A DNA stretch of 64,000 nucleotides from Candidatus Rifleibacteriota bacterium (GCA_029565415.1 JAKQOH010000202.1:35648-99647), one strand, 5' to 3'; shown: positions 43,704-53,109, counted from the first letter of the stretch. The notes: generated by a model not told the origin, from the sequence alone. Numbers and translations: made by a program.

Positions 43704-44411
43704 TCAGGAACGCCCTCGGAGAATGGCCTCGGCTACGTCCCAGTCCAGGGCGGTGTCGATGTCGACCGAGTCCTCGGCAGGCATCACCATGGCGCCGTGA
43801 TGTGCCAGGTCATACAGGCTGCGGGCCGATTCGAGCCAGATGGAACGCGCGAGGTACATCGCTCCGTTTTCCCGGTACAGGTTCGGCAACTGGGAGGACG
43901 GCAGCGGCAGCCGCCCGGGATCGAGGGGCCTGGCATGACCGTCGGCCCCGAGCTCGAACATCCACTCGGGCCGTTCGTGAACGGCGCACATCGAGCCGAA
44001 CGTGGTGAATCCCCTCTCGTCGAACAGCCGGCAGGCCTCGCGGATCTGCTCCGGGCGCAGGAAGGGGGAGGTCGGCTGGATCAGGGCGACCGTGGCGGGA
44101 TCATGCGCAATCGCCGGTGGCGCCTGGCGCACCCAGGCGAGGGCATGAAGCAGGACATCGACCGACGAGGCGGTATCCGTGGCGAGTTCGGCGGGCCTCA
44201 GGAACGGCACCCAGGCGCCGGCCGCCGTTGCCGCAGCCGCAATTTCCGGATCGTCGGTCGAGACGAGTACCTGGTGAAAACACTCCGACGCGAGCGCCGC
44301 CCCGATCACCCAGGCGATCAGGGGCTTGCCGCCCAGCAGACGGACATTCTTGCGGGGAAGCCGTTTGGAACCTCCCCGGGCGGGGATCACCGCAAGCCTG
44401 GAGCCGGACAT
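43704..44411 (-). CDS. CMP-sugar (acylneuraminate/pseudaminate-type) cytidylyltransferase
   Basis: 235 residues. It activates an acidic sugar with CTP to the CMP-sugar. Seen: AVIPARGGSKRLPRKNVRLL, the CTP-binding start of the NeuA/PseF/LpsF-type fold; VLVSTDDPEIAAAA; QPTSPFLRPEQIREA; and a C-terminal DSVDIDTALDWDVAEA metal/catalytic region. It could be NeuA (sialate), PseF (pseudaminate) or LegF (legionaminate); sequence does not decide. No other sugar genes are nearby, so its context is odd. apt lies 15 bases upstream on the same strand. Confidence 0.88.
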   Translation of the reverse strand: MSGSRLAVIPARGGSKRLPRKNVRLLGGKPLIAWVIGAALASECFHQVLVSTDDPEIAAAATAAGAWVPFLRPAELATDTASSVDVLLHALAWVRQAPPAIAHDPATVALIQPTSPFLRPEQIREACRLFDERGFTTFGSMCAVHERPEWMFELGADGHARPLDPGRLPLPSSQLPNLYRENGAMYLARSIWLESARSLYDLAHHGAMVMPAEDSVDIDTALDWDVAEAILRGRS

Positions 44412-44425
44412 CGGCGAGGGGCGGA

Positions 44426-44938
44426 TCAGTAGTTCAGAACGCTGAACAGCCGTTCCCCGCGCAGCTTTTCGACGCCGCCCAGGAACGACAGCTCGACGAG
44501 GAAGGCGATCCCGACGAGGTCCGCCCCGAGCCCTTTCAGCAGATCTGCCGCAGCCCGGGCGGTTCCGCCGGTCGCGATCACGTCGTCGACGAGCAGGATG
44601 CGCTGGCCGGCCGCCACGGCATCTTCATGGATCTCGATCGCATCGGTGCCGTATTCGAGGGCATACTGCTGCCGACGGGATTTGTAGGGCAGCTTCCCGG
44701 GCTTGCGGATCGGGATGAATCCGATGCCCAGCTCGAGAGCGAGCGCGGCGCCGAGAATGAATCCCCGCGACTCGATCGCCGCGACGGCATCGAGCTTCGC
44801 CCCGCGGTAGGGTTCGGCAAGAGCCTTGATGGCATGGGCGAAGGCGGCGCGGTCTTTGAGAAGAGGCGTTATATCCTTGAAGATAATACCCTTCTTCGGG
44901 AAATCAGGGACGTCGCGGATATACTCGTGCAGATTCAT
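44426..44938 (-). CDS. apt: Adenine phosphoribosyltransferase
   Basis: 170 residues from the ATG after AAGGAG at 6-base spacing (a nearby upstream ATG at 44965 lacks it). Converts adenine plus PRPP to AMP in the cytoplasm. Seen: PDFPKKGIIFKDITPLLKD, AIESRGFILGAALALELG, and the PRPP motif ILLVDDVIATGGTARAA. Upstream is the HEAT gene (20-base gap) and downstream the CMP-sugar synthetase, so all three may be one transcript. Confidence 0.96.
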   Translation of the reverse strand: MNLHEYIRDVPDFPKKGIIFKDITPLLKDRAAFAHAIKALAEPYRGAKLDAVAAIESRGFILGAALALELGIGFIPIRKPGKLPYKSRRQQYALEYGTDAIEIHEDAVAAGQRILLVDDVIATGGTARAAADLLKGLGADLVGIAFLVELSFLGGVEKLRGERLFSVLNY

Positions 44939-44957
44939 CGTCAGCTCCTTGTCCTGG

Positions 44958-46499
44958 TCATCCACCCTGGGTCAGCCTGCTCCGCTCTTTCTGGAGGCGT
45001 TCCTCGAGTCTCATATAGGTCTGAAAATATCCTTCGAGGGCCGTCGGACAGAACTCCCGCACCCGGAACTTCTGGAACGAGGCCTCGCCGAGTTTCTGGA
45101 ACAGCTCCTCGCGCTTCTGCACATACCGTTCGGCCTGGGCGGCCCGGGGGTTCGACTCGGCCGTCTTGACGAACAGGCTCTTGAGCTGGGCGAACAGGCC
45201 GCCGCCACCGGATCCCGTCTGCGGCTTCGCCTCGTCGGTGTATTTCTGGATGAGGAAATTCATCCGCAATATTTCATGCCCTATCGTAAGAAGCTCGGGA
45301 ATCTTGAGGTCGCCCGACTGATACATCTCGAACACCACCCGCCCCGACTCCTTGAGAAGTTCCGAGACCTCCTTCTCGATATCCGTCACGGCGAAGTTGA
45401 TGGCCGCCTTCTGGGAAAGGCCGACCGCCTCCTCTTTCCCCTTCCGGAAAAAACGTGAGACGGTTCCGCTCAGATCGGTGGCGGGCGGGGCGGCATCGGC
45501 GGCCTTGCCGGTCCTGCCCGGCTCCTTGCCGCCCGCAGGCTGGCCCGCGGCGCCCCCCTTCTCCTCGCCGGCGGTGGTGACGAGGCTCGTCGTTGGCGGG
45601 GCCGAGCCGTATTTTTCCTCGATCAGCCGCAAGGCACGCACGGCGGTTCCCCGGAACGGCTCCTCCCCGGTCGTTCCGACATGTTTCAGGAAGCCGTAGG
45701 AGGTCTGGTCATGATAGTTGGCCAGGGCGACGATGGCCTTGATGCGCGTGTCGGGGTTTCCCTCGCGGGCGGCCTCGATCAGCATCTGGATCGCCTCGCC
45801 GGCCTGGATGTGCGACAGCGCGTAGATGGCGCTTCCCTTCATCCAGTCCTCGTGGGATCTGAGCATCTTGCGCAGGATCGCGAACACCTTCTCCTCGCCG
45901 AACGCCTGCAGGGCTTTCGCGGCCGAGGCGCGGATGCGGTTGTCGGGGTCCTCGAGAGCCGGGAACAGGAGGGGGATCGCCTTCTCGTCCTTCAGATACT
46001 CGAGCGCCTCGATCGTGTTCGACCGGACCCGGCTGTCCGGGTCGCTCAGAAAGGGGCTGAGAAGGGAGGCCTGGTCCTTCGAGAGAAATTTTTTCAGGCA
46101 GCTGATCAGCGAGGCTTTCACGAAATCATGTTTCTCGACCTTGAGCATGAACAGCAGCTTTTCCTTGTATTCGGACTTGCCACCCGACGAGATGCTCATC
46201 ACCGCCCGGAGCCGCTCGGAATAATCCTCCGACTCGAGCGCCTGCTCGATGCTTTCCCGGGGGCCGCCGTCGCGGCCGTCGTCGATATTCTGCTGGTGGA
46301 TCTTGCCCAGGGCCCGCCGGGCAAAAAAACGCACCGATATATTTTTATCCTTCGTCGCCTGCCGCAGCACCGCCGACACCTCGTCGCGGGCGGCCGGGTC
46401 GACGAGGTCGACCTTGAACAGGGTCATCGCCGACAACGTGCGGAGATCGTCATCGGGATTCGTGAGATCCTTCAGCAGTCGTTTGATATTGAGTTCCAT
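44958..46499 (-). CDS. HEAT-repeat protein with coiled-coil C-terminal region
   Basis: 513 residues from the ATG 8 bases after GGAG; an in-frame GTG at 46505 has no room for a ribosome site. HEAT repeats cover about 1-290 (DPDSRVRSNTIEALEYLKDE, DPDNRIRASAAKALQAFGEE). A Pro/Gly/Ala-rich linker follows (about 300-350), then a helical, charged C-terminal half (KEVSELLKESGRVVFEMYQS) ending in REER/RLQKERSRLTQGG. No signal or membrane segment. Function unknown; a scaffold or regulator is inferred from the repeat type. Confidence 0.85.
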   Translation of the reverse strand: MELNIKRLLKDLTNPDDDLRTLSAMTLFKVDLVDPAARDEVSAVLRQATKDKNISVRFFARRALGKIHQQNIDDGRDGGPRESIEQALESEDYSERLRAVMSISSGGKSEYKEKLLFMLKVEKHDFVKASLISCLKKFLSKDQASLLSPFLSDPDSRVRSNTIEALEYLKDEKAIPLLFPALEDPDNRIRASAAKALQAFGEEKVFAILRKMLRSHEDWMKGSAIYALSHIQAGEAIQMLIEAAREGNPDTRIKAIVALANYHDQTSYGFLKHVGTTGEEPFRGTAVRALRLIEEKYGSAPPTTSLVTTAGEEKGGAAGQPAGGKEPGRTGKAADAAPPATDLSGTVSRFFRKGKEEAVGLSQKAAINFAVTDIEKEVSELLKESGRVVFEMYQSGDLKIPELLTIGHEILRMNFLIQKYTDEAKPQTGSGGGGLFAQLKSLFVKTAESNPRAAQAERYVQKREELFQKLGEASFQKFRVREFCPTALEGYFQTYMRLEERLQKERSRLTQGG

Positions 46500-46577
46500 C
46501 GGCACATCTCCGGCTTCGTTTCAGGTTTCAATGAGAGCACTATAAGCCATTTTTTCAGACTTTTCCATGCGCCCGGC

Positions 46578-46622
46578 AAAAAACCGCCCCGCGGCTTCCC
46601 AGACCGGGAAGCGGCGGAGCGG
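46578..46622 (-). terminator. Rho-independent terminator after proS
   Basis: On the minus strand a GC-rich stem with inner arms GCTTCCC and GGGAAGC around a 5-base loop, closed by CCGC/GCGG, is followed by six T residues (plus-strand AAAAAA at 46578-46583). Confidence 0.85.
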
Positions 46623-46636
46623 TTCGGAAACGCTGT

Positions 46637-48085
46637 TCAGTAGGCCCGGGCGACGTAGATCTGGCGGGTGGCGGGCTTCCCGCACACCACGCAGGGGCAG
46701 GCCGGCGGATCATCGCGCAGACAGCGGATCGTCGCACCCACCTCGGCCTTGAACTTGTCCTCGCACTCCTGGGCGCCGCACCAGGAAACCTCGGCCATGC
46801 CGTGTTTTTCCTTGATCACGTCGACGAACTCGGCGAAGCTCTTCGCCGGGAACGTCTTGCTCCGCAGGATCTCCTTCGCCTGGGCGTAGAGATTCTTCTG
46901 GATCTCCCCCAGCAGCCGCTCGACCTCGGCCTCGAAGTTCGCATCGGGGACGAAGCACTTCTCGCCGGTATCGCGGCGGACGAGGCACACCTGGCCCTTC
47001 TCCATGTCCTTCTGGCCGATCTCGATGCGCAGCGGAACGCCCATCATCTCGTATTCGGAATACTTCCAGCCGGGCTTGAAACCGTCGCGGTCGTCGAGAT
47101 GGATGCGCAGTCCCTTGTCGGCTAGCCGCTGGCGGAGCTGGCGGGCCTTCTCGAGCACGGGGGCCGCTTCCTTATATACGATAGGAATTATAACGGACTG
47201 GATAGGAGCGATGCGCGGCGGCAGCCGGAGCCCCTTGTCGTCGCCGTGCGTCATGATGACGGCGCCGATGATGCGGGTCGACATGCCCCACGAGGTCGTC
47301 CAGACGTGCTTGCGGTCCCCGTCCGAGTCGAGGAACTTGATCTCGAACGCCTTGGCGAAGTTCTGGCCGAGATCGTGCGAGGTGCCCGACTGGAGGGCCT
47401 GGCCGTCCGGCATCAGGGCCTCGATCGTGTAGGTGTTGAGGGCGCCGGCGAACTTCTCCTTCTGGCTCTTCTCGCCCGTGACGAGAGCGACCGCGAGGTC
47501 CTCCTCGACGAAGCGGCGGTAGACTTCGAGCATCTTCGCCACTTCCTCTTGCGCCTCTTCGTGCGTGCGGTGGGCGGTGTGGCCTTCCTGCCAGAGGAAC
47601 TCGGTGGTCCGCAGGAACGGGCGCGTCACTTTTTCCCACCGGACGACATTGGCCCACTGGTTGATGAGCACGGGCAGATCACGATAGCTCTCGATCCACT
47701 TGGCATACATGTGGCCGATGATGGCCTCGGAGGTGGGCCGGATGGCGAGCCGCTCCTCGAGCTTTTCCTTGCCGCCCTGCGTGACCCAGGCGACTTCGGG
47801 GGCGAACCCCTCGACGTGCTCGGCTTCCTTCGTGAGGAAGCTTTCGGGGATGAACATCGGGAAGTAGGCGTTCTGGTGGCCGGTGCGCTTGAACTCGGCG
47901 TCGAGCAGCCGCTGAATGCTTTCCCAGATGGCGTATCCGTAGGGTCGGATGATCATGCAACCCTTGACCGGCGAGTAGTCGGCAAGCTTCGCCTTCAGCA
48001 CCACATCGGTGTACCAGCGAGAGATGTCCTGCGACTTGGGGGTGATGGCATCGAGCGTTTTGACGTCGGGCTTCTTGTCGTTCAT
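46637..48085 (-). CDS. proS: Prolyl-tRNA synthetase, archaeal/eukaryotic-like type
   Basis: 482 residues, the short ProS type without the bacterial editing insert (bacterial type is ~570). Class II core: YPVKGCMIIRPYGYAIWESI-like start, LAIRPTSEAIIGHMYAKWI (motif 2 region), TTEFLWQEGHTAHRTHEEA, and GLRLPPRIAPIQSVIIPIVY for the anticodon domain. The C-terminal end YVARAY is the conserved Tyr-terminated tail of this type, preceded by a Cys zinc-like knuckle (CPCVVCGKPA). An AT-rich codon stretch is at 47170-47195. A terminator follows. Confidence 0.95.
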   Translation of the reverse strand: MNDKKPDVKTLDAITPKSQDISRWYTDVVLKAKLADYSPVKGCMIIRPYGYAIWESIQRLLDAEFKRTGHQNAYFPMFIPESFLTKEAEHVEGFAPEVAWVTQGGKEKLEERLAIRPTSEAIIGHMYAKWIESYRDLPVLINQWANVVRWEKVTRPFLRTTEFLWQEGHTAHRTHEEAQEEVAKMLEVYRRFVEEDLAVALVTGEKSQKEKFAGALNTYTIEALMPDGQALQSGTSHDLGQNFAKAFEIKFLDSDGDRKHVWTTSWGMSTRIIGAVIMTHGDDKGLRLPPRIAPIQSVIIPIVYKEAAPVLEKARQLRQRLADKGLRIHLDDRDGFKPGWKYSEYEMMGVPLRIEIGQKDMEKGQVCLVRRDTGEKCFVPDANFEAEVERLLGEIQKNLYAQAKEILRSKTFPAKSFAEFVDVIKEKHGMAEVSWCGAQECEDKFKAEVGATIRCLRDDPPACPCVVCGKPATRQIYVARAY

Positions 48086-48187
48086 GTCGGATGCAGCCTT
48101 TCTGGGAAAAATGGGGGTTCGAAAGCGGCCTCATTATAGGGAGCGTCGGGAACCCTGTCAAGGAACCCACGCCCGGGTCACCGGCAG

Positions 48188-48222
48188 AAAAATCCCGGTG
48201 AGGCGTGCTGTCTCACCGGGAT
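48188..48222 (-). terminator. Rho-independent terminator after the PilT/HEAT operon
   Basis: Minus-strand arms CCCGGTGAG and CTCACCGGG around a 9-base loop, followed by a T-run (plus-strand A-run at 48188-48192). It lies 22 bases past the stop of the HEAT/TPR gene at 48245. Confidence 0.85.
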
Positions 48223-48244
48223 CGTCGGTTCGAGAAGCCAGTCG

Positions 48245-50860
48245 TTATCTGCCGTCGGAGCCGGGTTTTTTCGGCTGGAAGAGGCCGCCGGGCTTCGTCG
48301 TGAACGGCGCCGTCTTCGGGGGCTGGCCGGGTTTCGCGGGAGAAGCCGGCGTCGAGAACGGCGTCCGGGGCGGCGCGGGTGGCGCGGGCTCTTCCAGATC
48401 CTCCATCGAGGGGAGGCCGGCACCGGGATCCGCAAAGGCCGTGGGATCGAAGGCCGGTGTCTGCCGGTTCTTTTCGCTCTCCGGAGCCAGGAGATCGGGA
48501 ATCTGGAGCTCGTCAAGAAAGCCTGCCTTCCCGTCCGGCGGCGGCGGCTCATCGGGCGGCACCTCGGCCGGGGCAGGTTCGTGGGCGGGGGCGGAGGCGG
48601 GAGCCGAGAGCTGGTCGCGGATCTTGTCGATCAGGGATTCGGCCATGCCGCGCAGCTTGTCACCGGGCTCGGTCTGCCGCATGATATCCATCAGGAGCGT
48701 CTCGGCTCTCATATAGTTCTGCAAATGGAAACACGACATCGCGAGATGGAAATTCGTCTCGAGGTCGGTCGGGTCAGACTTGAAGACGGTCTCGAGCACC
48801 GTCCTCGCCTCCTGATACCGCTTCATGAAGATGTAGGACGAGCCGAGCTCGCGCATCATCCGGATCCCGACCTTGTCGAGCGGGCCTTCGAGACCGGCCG
48901 TCAGCTTTTCGTACAGCCGGGCCACGTTCGGCCAGTCGCGCTGATGTTTGTAGATCCGCGCGAGCGTGTGGACGGCCTTGCGGTTGTCGGGCTCGGATTC
49001 GAGATACAGGGACAGCGACTCGCGAGCCGCATCCATCTCGCGCTCCTCGAACGCCATCATCCCGAGGTAGTAATGCGCCTTCGCCAGATCGGGATGCTCC
49101 ACGAGCGTCTCGCGGAACAAGGCGCGGGCTTTTTTATACTTCCCGAGATTATAGTGTTTGACGCCCGCCGAGAACGCAGCCGGGAACCGGGTTTTCGGCT
49201 TACGCGGAGGTTCGGCACCCCCCTCGTCCGACCCCTGAACGGCTTCGCCGGGCATCGACTCCTGGGACGGCGCGGGAGCAGCGGAAATCTGCGATCCGTC
49301 GGCCACAGGGGGCAATTCTGCCGATACGGCCGGCGTCTCCTCGATGATGGGCATGACGGGTGCCCGCGAAAGCTCGTCCTGGAGCGGCGCCGGCATCTTG
49401 TCGCCAAGCGTGAGGAGTTCGAGACAGCCTTCGAGGGCGCCGAGGAACATCTCGTTGGTCGGCGGTTTCTTGACGAGCGAGGCCTTCTCGAGAACCGAGT
49501 CGAACAGTTCGACGCCGCCCATGCCGAAATGGCTCGTGACGTAGGTCGTGAAGATTTTTGGATCGCGCGAGTTGATCTGAGGGGCGAGGGCCTGGAGCCC
49601 TTTGAGCCCGTAGATCGTCCCCACGGCCCGGATCAACGCCGAAACCACCTGGTGGCGCGTGTCCTTGACCCGCTGCCGCATCAGCCGGATTCCCTCCTCG
49701 TCGGGGTGCTTCGCGAAGAACTCGATACACGCGACGATGTTGGGATAGGCCGTTTCGAGCTTGAACTGTTTCAGGATCGGCTGTTTCGGGAAATCGGGCA
49801 TCGCGGCCGCCATCTCGATCGCGAACTTCCGGATCCATTTGTTGTGATCCGTGATGGCCCGCTCGACCTGACTGCGCACGAACTCGGCGGGGAACTTCCG
49901 CAGCGAGAGGATCATGCGGCGGCGCACGTCGTCGGACGGGTCGACGACCAGCTTCGCGGCCAGGTCCTCGTTACCGGCGGGGGAGATCTGGCCGAGAATA
50001 TAGGCGGCACTACGGCGAAGCTGGACATCGTTCGACTCGACCATCTGGACGATCTCGGGCCGCATGTGTTCCGCCTGGGCCCGTGCAAGTGCCAGGATGG
50101 TGTTGGCCCGGATGCGATTGTTCGGATCGTGCAGGAACGGCATGATGCGCGTCTGGATCTCGCGGTGCGGCAGCTCGAGCTCCCCGATCGCCTCGATCGA
50201 ATTGGCCTTGAGGCGCGCATCCTTGCCCTTGAGCCCCTCGTCGAAGATGTTCACGAGCGTGACGCTGCGGAACATCGAGAGGAACGAAACCATCTGGGCT
50301 TTCCGGCGCAGATCGCCGTCCTTCGCGAACTGCTCGGCGAGGAAGGGGATCGACTCGTGTTCCTTCATCCGGCACAGATACCGAAGAATCGTCATCGATA
50401 TCCATTCATCCGGATCCGAGATGTAGCGGCACAGGGCGAGGGCAGCCTCCCGCCCGCCATGCGCGAACAGGCTGCTGGCCGCCTGGAACCGGACATGCCG
50501 ATCCTCGTCACCGAGCAGCTCTTTCAGGCACTCGGTGCTGGGCTGGCTCCTGAAGGAGCCCAGCATCTCGGCGATCACGTCGCGGTTCTGGGCCCGCTTC
50601 TCATGCACCCGGCCGATCAGCTTCGCAAGGGCGTCTTCGCCGCCTACTTCGCCGGCCGCCCGGATCGACTCTTCGAGATCGGGGTACGTATCGAAAAACT
50701 CCAGCACCTGTTTTCCGCTGCCGGGAGCATGCGTCTTCGCAATGGCGACGGCGGCATGGGCCCGGATGGACAGGGGCAGGTCGGTCGTGAGAAGCGGAGC
50801 AAGCCGGTTCGCCGCCAGCTCCTGCATCGTTTGAATCTTGCCAATGGCGGTCTCGTTCAT
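48245..50860 (-). CDS. HEAT/TPR protein co-transcribed with PilT paralogues
   Basis: 871 residues. HEAT-type repeats to about residue 480 (VDPSDDVRRRMILSLRKFPA, DPNNRIRANTILALARAQAE), a Pro-rich linker, TPR-like repeats about 560-760 (GKYKKARALFRETLVEHPDL, KRYQEARTVLETVFKSDP), then a disordered Pro/Ala-rich tail. No signal or membrane segment, so probably cytoplasmic. Its start overlaps the upstream PilT-like gene's stop (ATGA), linking it to the pilus motors. A scaffold for the motor, or between pilus and c-di-GMP or other regulators, is inferred; I know no family like it. Confidence 0.85.
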   Translation of the reverse strand: MNETAIGKIQTMQELAANRLAPLLTTDLPLSIRAHAAVAIAKTHAPGSGKQVLEFFDTYPDLEESIRAAGEVGGEDALAKLIGRVHEKRAQNRDVIAEMLGSFRSQPSTECLKELLGDEDRHVRFQAASSLFAHGGREAALALCRYISDPDEWISMTILRYLCRMKEHESIPFLAEQFAKDGDLRRKAQMVSFLSMFRSVTLVNIFDEGLKGKDARLKANSIEAIGELELPHREIQTRIMPFLHDPNNRIRANTILALARAQAEHMRPEIVQMVESNDVQLRRSAAYILGQISPAGNEDLAAKLVVDPSDDVRRRMILSLRKFPAEFVRSQVERAITDHNKWIRKFAIEMAAAMPDFPKQPILKQFKLETAYPNIVACIEFFAKHPDEEGIRLMRQRVKDTRHQVVSALIRAVGTIYGLKGLQALAPQINSRDPKIFTTYVTSHFGMGGVELFDSVLEKASLVKKPPTNEMFLGALEGCLELLTLGDKMPAPLQDELSRAPVMPIIEETPAVSAELPPVADGSQISAAPAPSQESMPGEAVQGSDEGGAEPPRKPKTRFPAAFSAGVKHYNLGKYKKARALFRETLVEHPDLAKAHYYLGMMAFEEREMDAARESLSLYLESEPDNRKAVHTLARIYKHQRDWPNVARLYEKLTAGLEGPLDKVGIRMMRELGSSYIFMKRYQEARTVLETVFKSDPTDLETNFHLAMSCFHLQNYMRAETLLMDIMRQTEPGDKLRGMAESLIDKIRDQLSAPASAPAHEPAPAEVPPDEPPPPDGKAGFLDELQIPDLLAPESEKNRQTPAFDPTAFADPGAGLPSMEDLEEPAPPAPPRTPFSTPASPAKPGQPPKTAPFTTKPGGLFQPKKPGSDGR

Positions 50861-51900
50861 TCCACGATCTCCTGCAGCATTGCCCGAACCAGTTCCTGGT
50901 TGGCCGTCTCGTCCCGCAACAGCTTGGTGAGCGAATCCTTGAGGGTGACGCAGCCTTCGCGCCGCGCCATGAGCATCTGGGACGTCAGTTGCGAGTATTT
51001 TTTGTCGCGGATCAGGGTGCGGATCGCGGAGTTCGCGATCAGCAGCTCATACGCGATACTCCCCCGCTGCTGCGGCGAAACGCGCGGGATCAGCAGCTGG
51101 GAGAAGATGCCGACGAGGTTCAGCGAAACCTGCAGCCGCACCTCGTCGTGCTTGTCGACGGGGAAGAAGCTGACGATGCGCTCGATGGTGGGCGCCGCGC
51201 CGATCGTGGGCAGCGTCGAAAGCACGAAGTGGCCGGTCTCGGAGGCGACCAGCGCCATCTCGACCGTTTTCTGGTCGCGCATTTCCCCGATCATCATCAC
51301 GTCGGGGTCTTCGCGCAGCGCGTTCGTCATCGCCTCCTGGTAGGTCGGGATGCTGGTGCCGACCTCGATCTGGGTGAAGATCGACTGGACGCGCGAGAAC
51401 ACGAACTCGATCGGGTTCTCCATCGTGATGATGTGGCGCGCGAACCGCTTGTTGATGGCCTGGACCATCGCGGCCATCGTGTGCGACTTGCCGCTGCCGG
51501 CCGGCCCCGTGACGAGGAAGAGGCCGCGCGGCTTGAGCGCCTGCGTCTCCAGCTCGTCGGGCAGGCCCAGCTCCCGGATCGTCGGCACGGCGTTGTTGAT
51601 GAACCGGAACGAGCCGGCATACCCTTCGCGCTGCTGGAACACATAGAACCGGATACGGGCCTTGCGCTTGTACGGATACATCGAGTAGCACTCGAACGTG
51701 CCGTGGAGCGACTCCTGGCGCTTGATGTCGATGACCGGCAGGAACAGGTCGTACATCTCCTGCGGCGCAAGCGCATCCTCCTCCGAGATCACGAGGTGAC
51801 CGTTCATGCGGTAGGATGGCGGCGAACCGGGCTTGAGGGTGAGATCGCTCGCCCCCAGCTCGATCGCCTGGTCGAAATACGTGAAAATTTTGGGTTTCAT
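50857..51900 (-). CDS. PilT/PilU-family ATPase with altered Asp and His boxes
   Basis: 347 residues from the ATG that overlaps the upstream gene's stop. Retraction-ATPase fold: PAS-like N-terminus (ASDLTLKPGSPPSYRMNG), Walker A GPAGSGKS, Asp-box equivalent TMENPIEFVF (the usual EDP is ENP), Walker B VMMIGEMRDQ, and the His-box equivalent SETGHFVLSTLPT (the usual TLH is TLP). It resembles PilU, a helper motor with weaker activity, and probably associates with the intact paralogue encoded just upstream. Confidence 0.9.
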   Translation of the reverse strand: MKPKIFTYFDQAIELGASDLTLKPGSPPSYRMNGHLVISEEDALAPQEMYDLFLPVIDIKRQESLHGTFECYSMYPYKRKARIRFYVFQQREGYAGSFRFINNAVPTIRELGLPDELETQALKPRGLFLVTGPAGSGKSHTMAAMVQAINKRFARHIITMENPIEFVFSRVQSIFTQIEVGTSIPTYQEAMTNALREDPDVMMIGEMRDQKTVEMALVASETGHFVLSTLPTIGAAPTIERIVSFFPVDKHDEVRLQVSLNLVGIFSQLLIPRVSPQQRGSIAYELLIANSAIRTLIRDKKYSQLTSQMLMARREGCVTLKDSLTKLLRDETANQELVRAMLQEIVE

Positions 51901-52982
51901 TGCGCGGGACCCTCCGGGGTGACCGTGATTCCGGCCTGTTCGACGATCTTCCTCACGACCGACGGGTTGCCGGCCCGCATCAACGCCTCGGTCATCGAGA
52001 TCTTTTCCGAGATGACGAGCTGGGCAAGGGCCTGGTCGAGCGTGCACATACCCGAGTCACCGCCGGACTCCTGGTAGGACTGGATCAGGTGGATGCGGCT
52101 TTCGGCGATCAGCGACCGGATCATCTGGAGGCCCATCAGGATCTCGAACGCGGCGACGCGCCCCTTTCCGATCTTGCGGGGAATCAGCGTCTGCGTGATG
52201 ATGCCGATCAGCGTCGTCGACAGCCGCCCGAGCACCTGCGCGTGCTGCGTCTGGGGGAACAGGTTCACGAACCGGTCGATCGCCTGCATGGCCGTGTTGC
52301 TGTGCAGTGTCGCGAACACCAGTTTGCCCGACTCGGCCGCGGTGAGGGTCATGTTGACCGCCTCGGGATCGCGCAACTCCCCGACCATGATCACGTCGGC
52401 ATCCGTCTGCATGGCGCCCCGGATCCCCTCGTCGAACGACCGGCAGTCGACGCCGACCTGACGCTGGCTGACCAGGCCGATTCCATCGCCGAAAATATAC
52501 TCGATCGGATCCTCGATCGTGACGACGCTTTTTATTTTGTGCGCTACAATATGCGTGATGAAGGTCGACAGCGTCGTCGATTTGCCCGCCCCGGTCGCCC
52601 CGGTCACGAGGATCAGCCCGAACGGCCGCTCGATCATCGCCCGCGCCGCCTTCGGCAGCCCGATGTCGTCGAAGGTCAGTTGGAGGAACGGGATGACGCG
52701 GAACACCGCGCTGCCGCCGTTGTAGTCATGGAACAGATTGACGCGGAACCGCGCGTTGGCGAAGCTGTAGCCCAGGTCCAGCTTCCGGTGCTCGATGAAC
52801 TTGACGAGCTGATAATCGTCGAGAATCGCCTCGAGCATGTTCTCGTAATCCGCATGGTCGATCTCCTTCATCTTGAGCGGCAGCATGCTGCCGTCGACGC
52901 GGAGAATGGGCGGGTAGCCGACCTTGAAATGCAGATCCGATGCGCCGCGTTCCGTACACAGCTTGAGCAGTTCGAAGATCAT
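51897..52982 (-). CDS. pilT: Type IV pilus twitching motility ATPase PilT
   Basis: 361 residues. Drives pilus retraction by pilin depolymerisation at the inner-membrane base. Intact motifs: N-terminal ASDLHFKVGYPPILRVDG, Walker A GATGAGKSTT, Asp box TIEDPIEYIF, Walker B IMVGELRDPEAV, and His box AESGKLVFATLHSNTA. GGAGG lies 8 bases before ATG. It is the first gene of a three-gene operon with 4-base overlaps and a near-consensus promoter. Confidence 0.93.
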   Translation of the reverse strand: MIFELLKLCTERGASDLHFKVGYPPILRVDGSMLPLKMKEIDHADYENMLEAILDDYQLVKFIEHRKLDLGYSFANARFRVNLFHDYNGGSAVFRVIPFLQLTFDDIGLPKAARAMIERPFGLILVTGATGAGKSTTLSTFITHIVAHKIKSVVTIEDPIEYIFGDGIGLVSQRQVGVDCRSFDEGIRGAMQTDADVIMVGELRDPEAVNMTLTAAESGKLVFATLHSNTAMQAIDRFVNLFPQTQHAQVLGRLSTTLIGIITQTLIPRKIGKGRVAAFEILMGLQMIRSLIAESRIHLIQSYQESGGDSGMCTLDQALAQLVISEKISMTEALMRAGNPSVVRKIVEQAGITVTPEGPAQ

Positions 52983-53020
52983 TCACGGATCCTCCATGAG
53001 ATATACCCCTCAGACGCCCC

Positions 53021-53049
53021 ATCATACAACGCCCGATTCCGGCTGCCAA
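53021..53049 (-). promoter_or_regulatory. Promoter of the PilT operon
   Basis: Minus strand TTGGCA (plus-strand 53044-53049), 17-base spacer, TATGAT (53021-53026). Leader of about 32 bases to the pilT ATG. Confidence 0.7.
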
Positions 53050-53091
53050 CATATTCGTGCGGGGTGGGTGGCGGGAATCACCCCGCCGTGG

Positions 53092-53097
53092 TATGAT
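53092..53097 (+). promoter_or_regulatory. Candidate -10 element for ftsE, short leader
   Basis: TATGAT, with no good -35 at 17 bases (TGGCGG), ends 12 bases before the ftsE ATG. The leader would be about 6 bases, and no ribosome site is seen. Confidence 0.35.
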
Positions 53098-53109
53098 CGG
53101 CCCGCCGAG

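Noticed and set aside
48581..51343. Long open plus-strand frame (about 920 codons)
   Set aside because: Antisense to the HEAT/TPR and PilT-like genes; no motifs or ribosome site.
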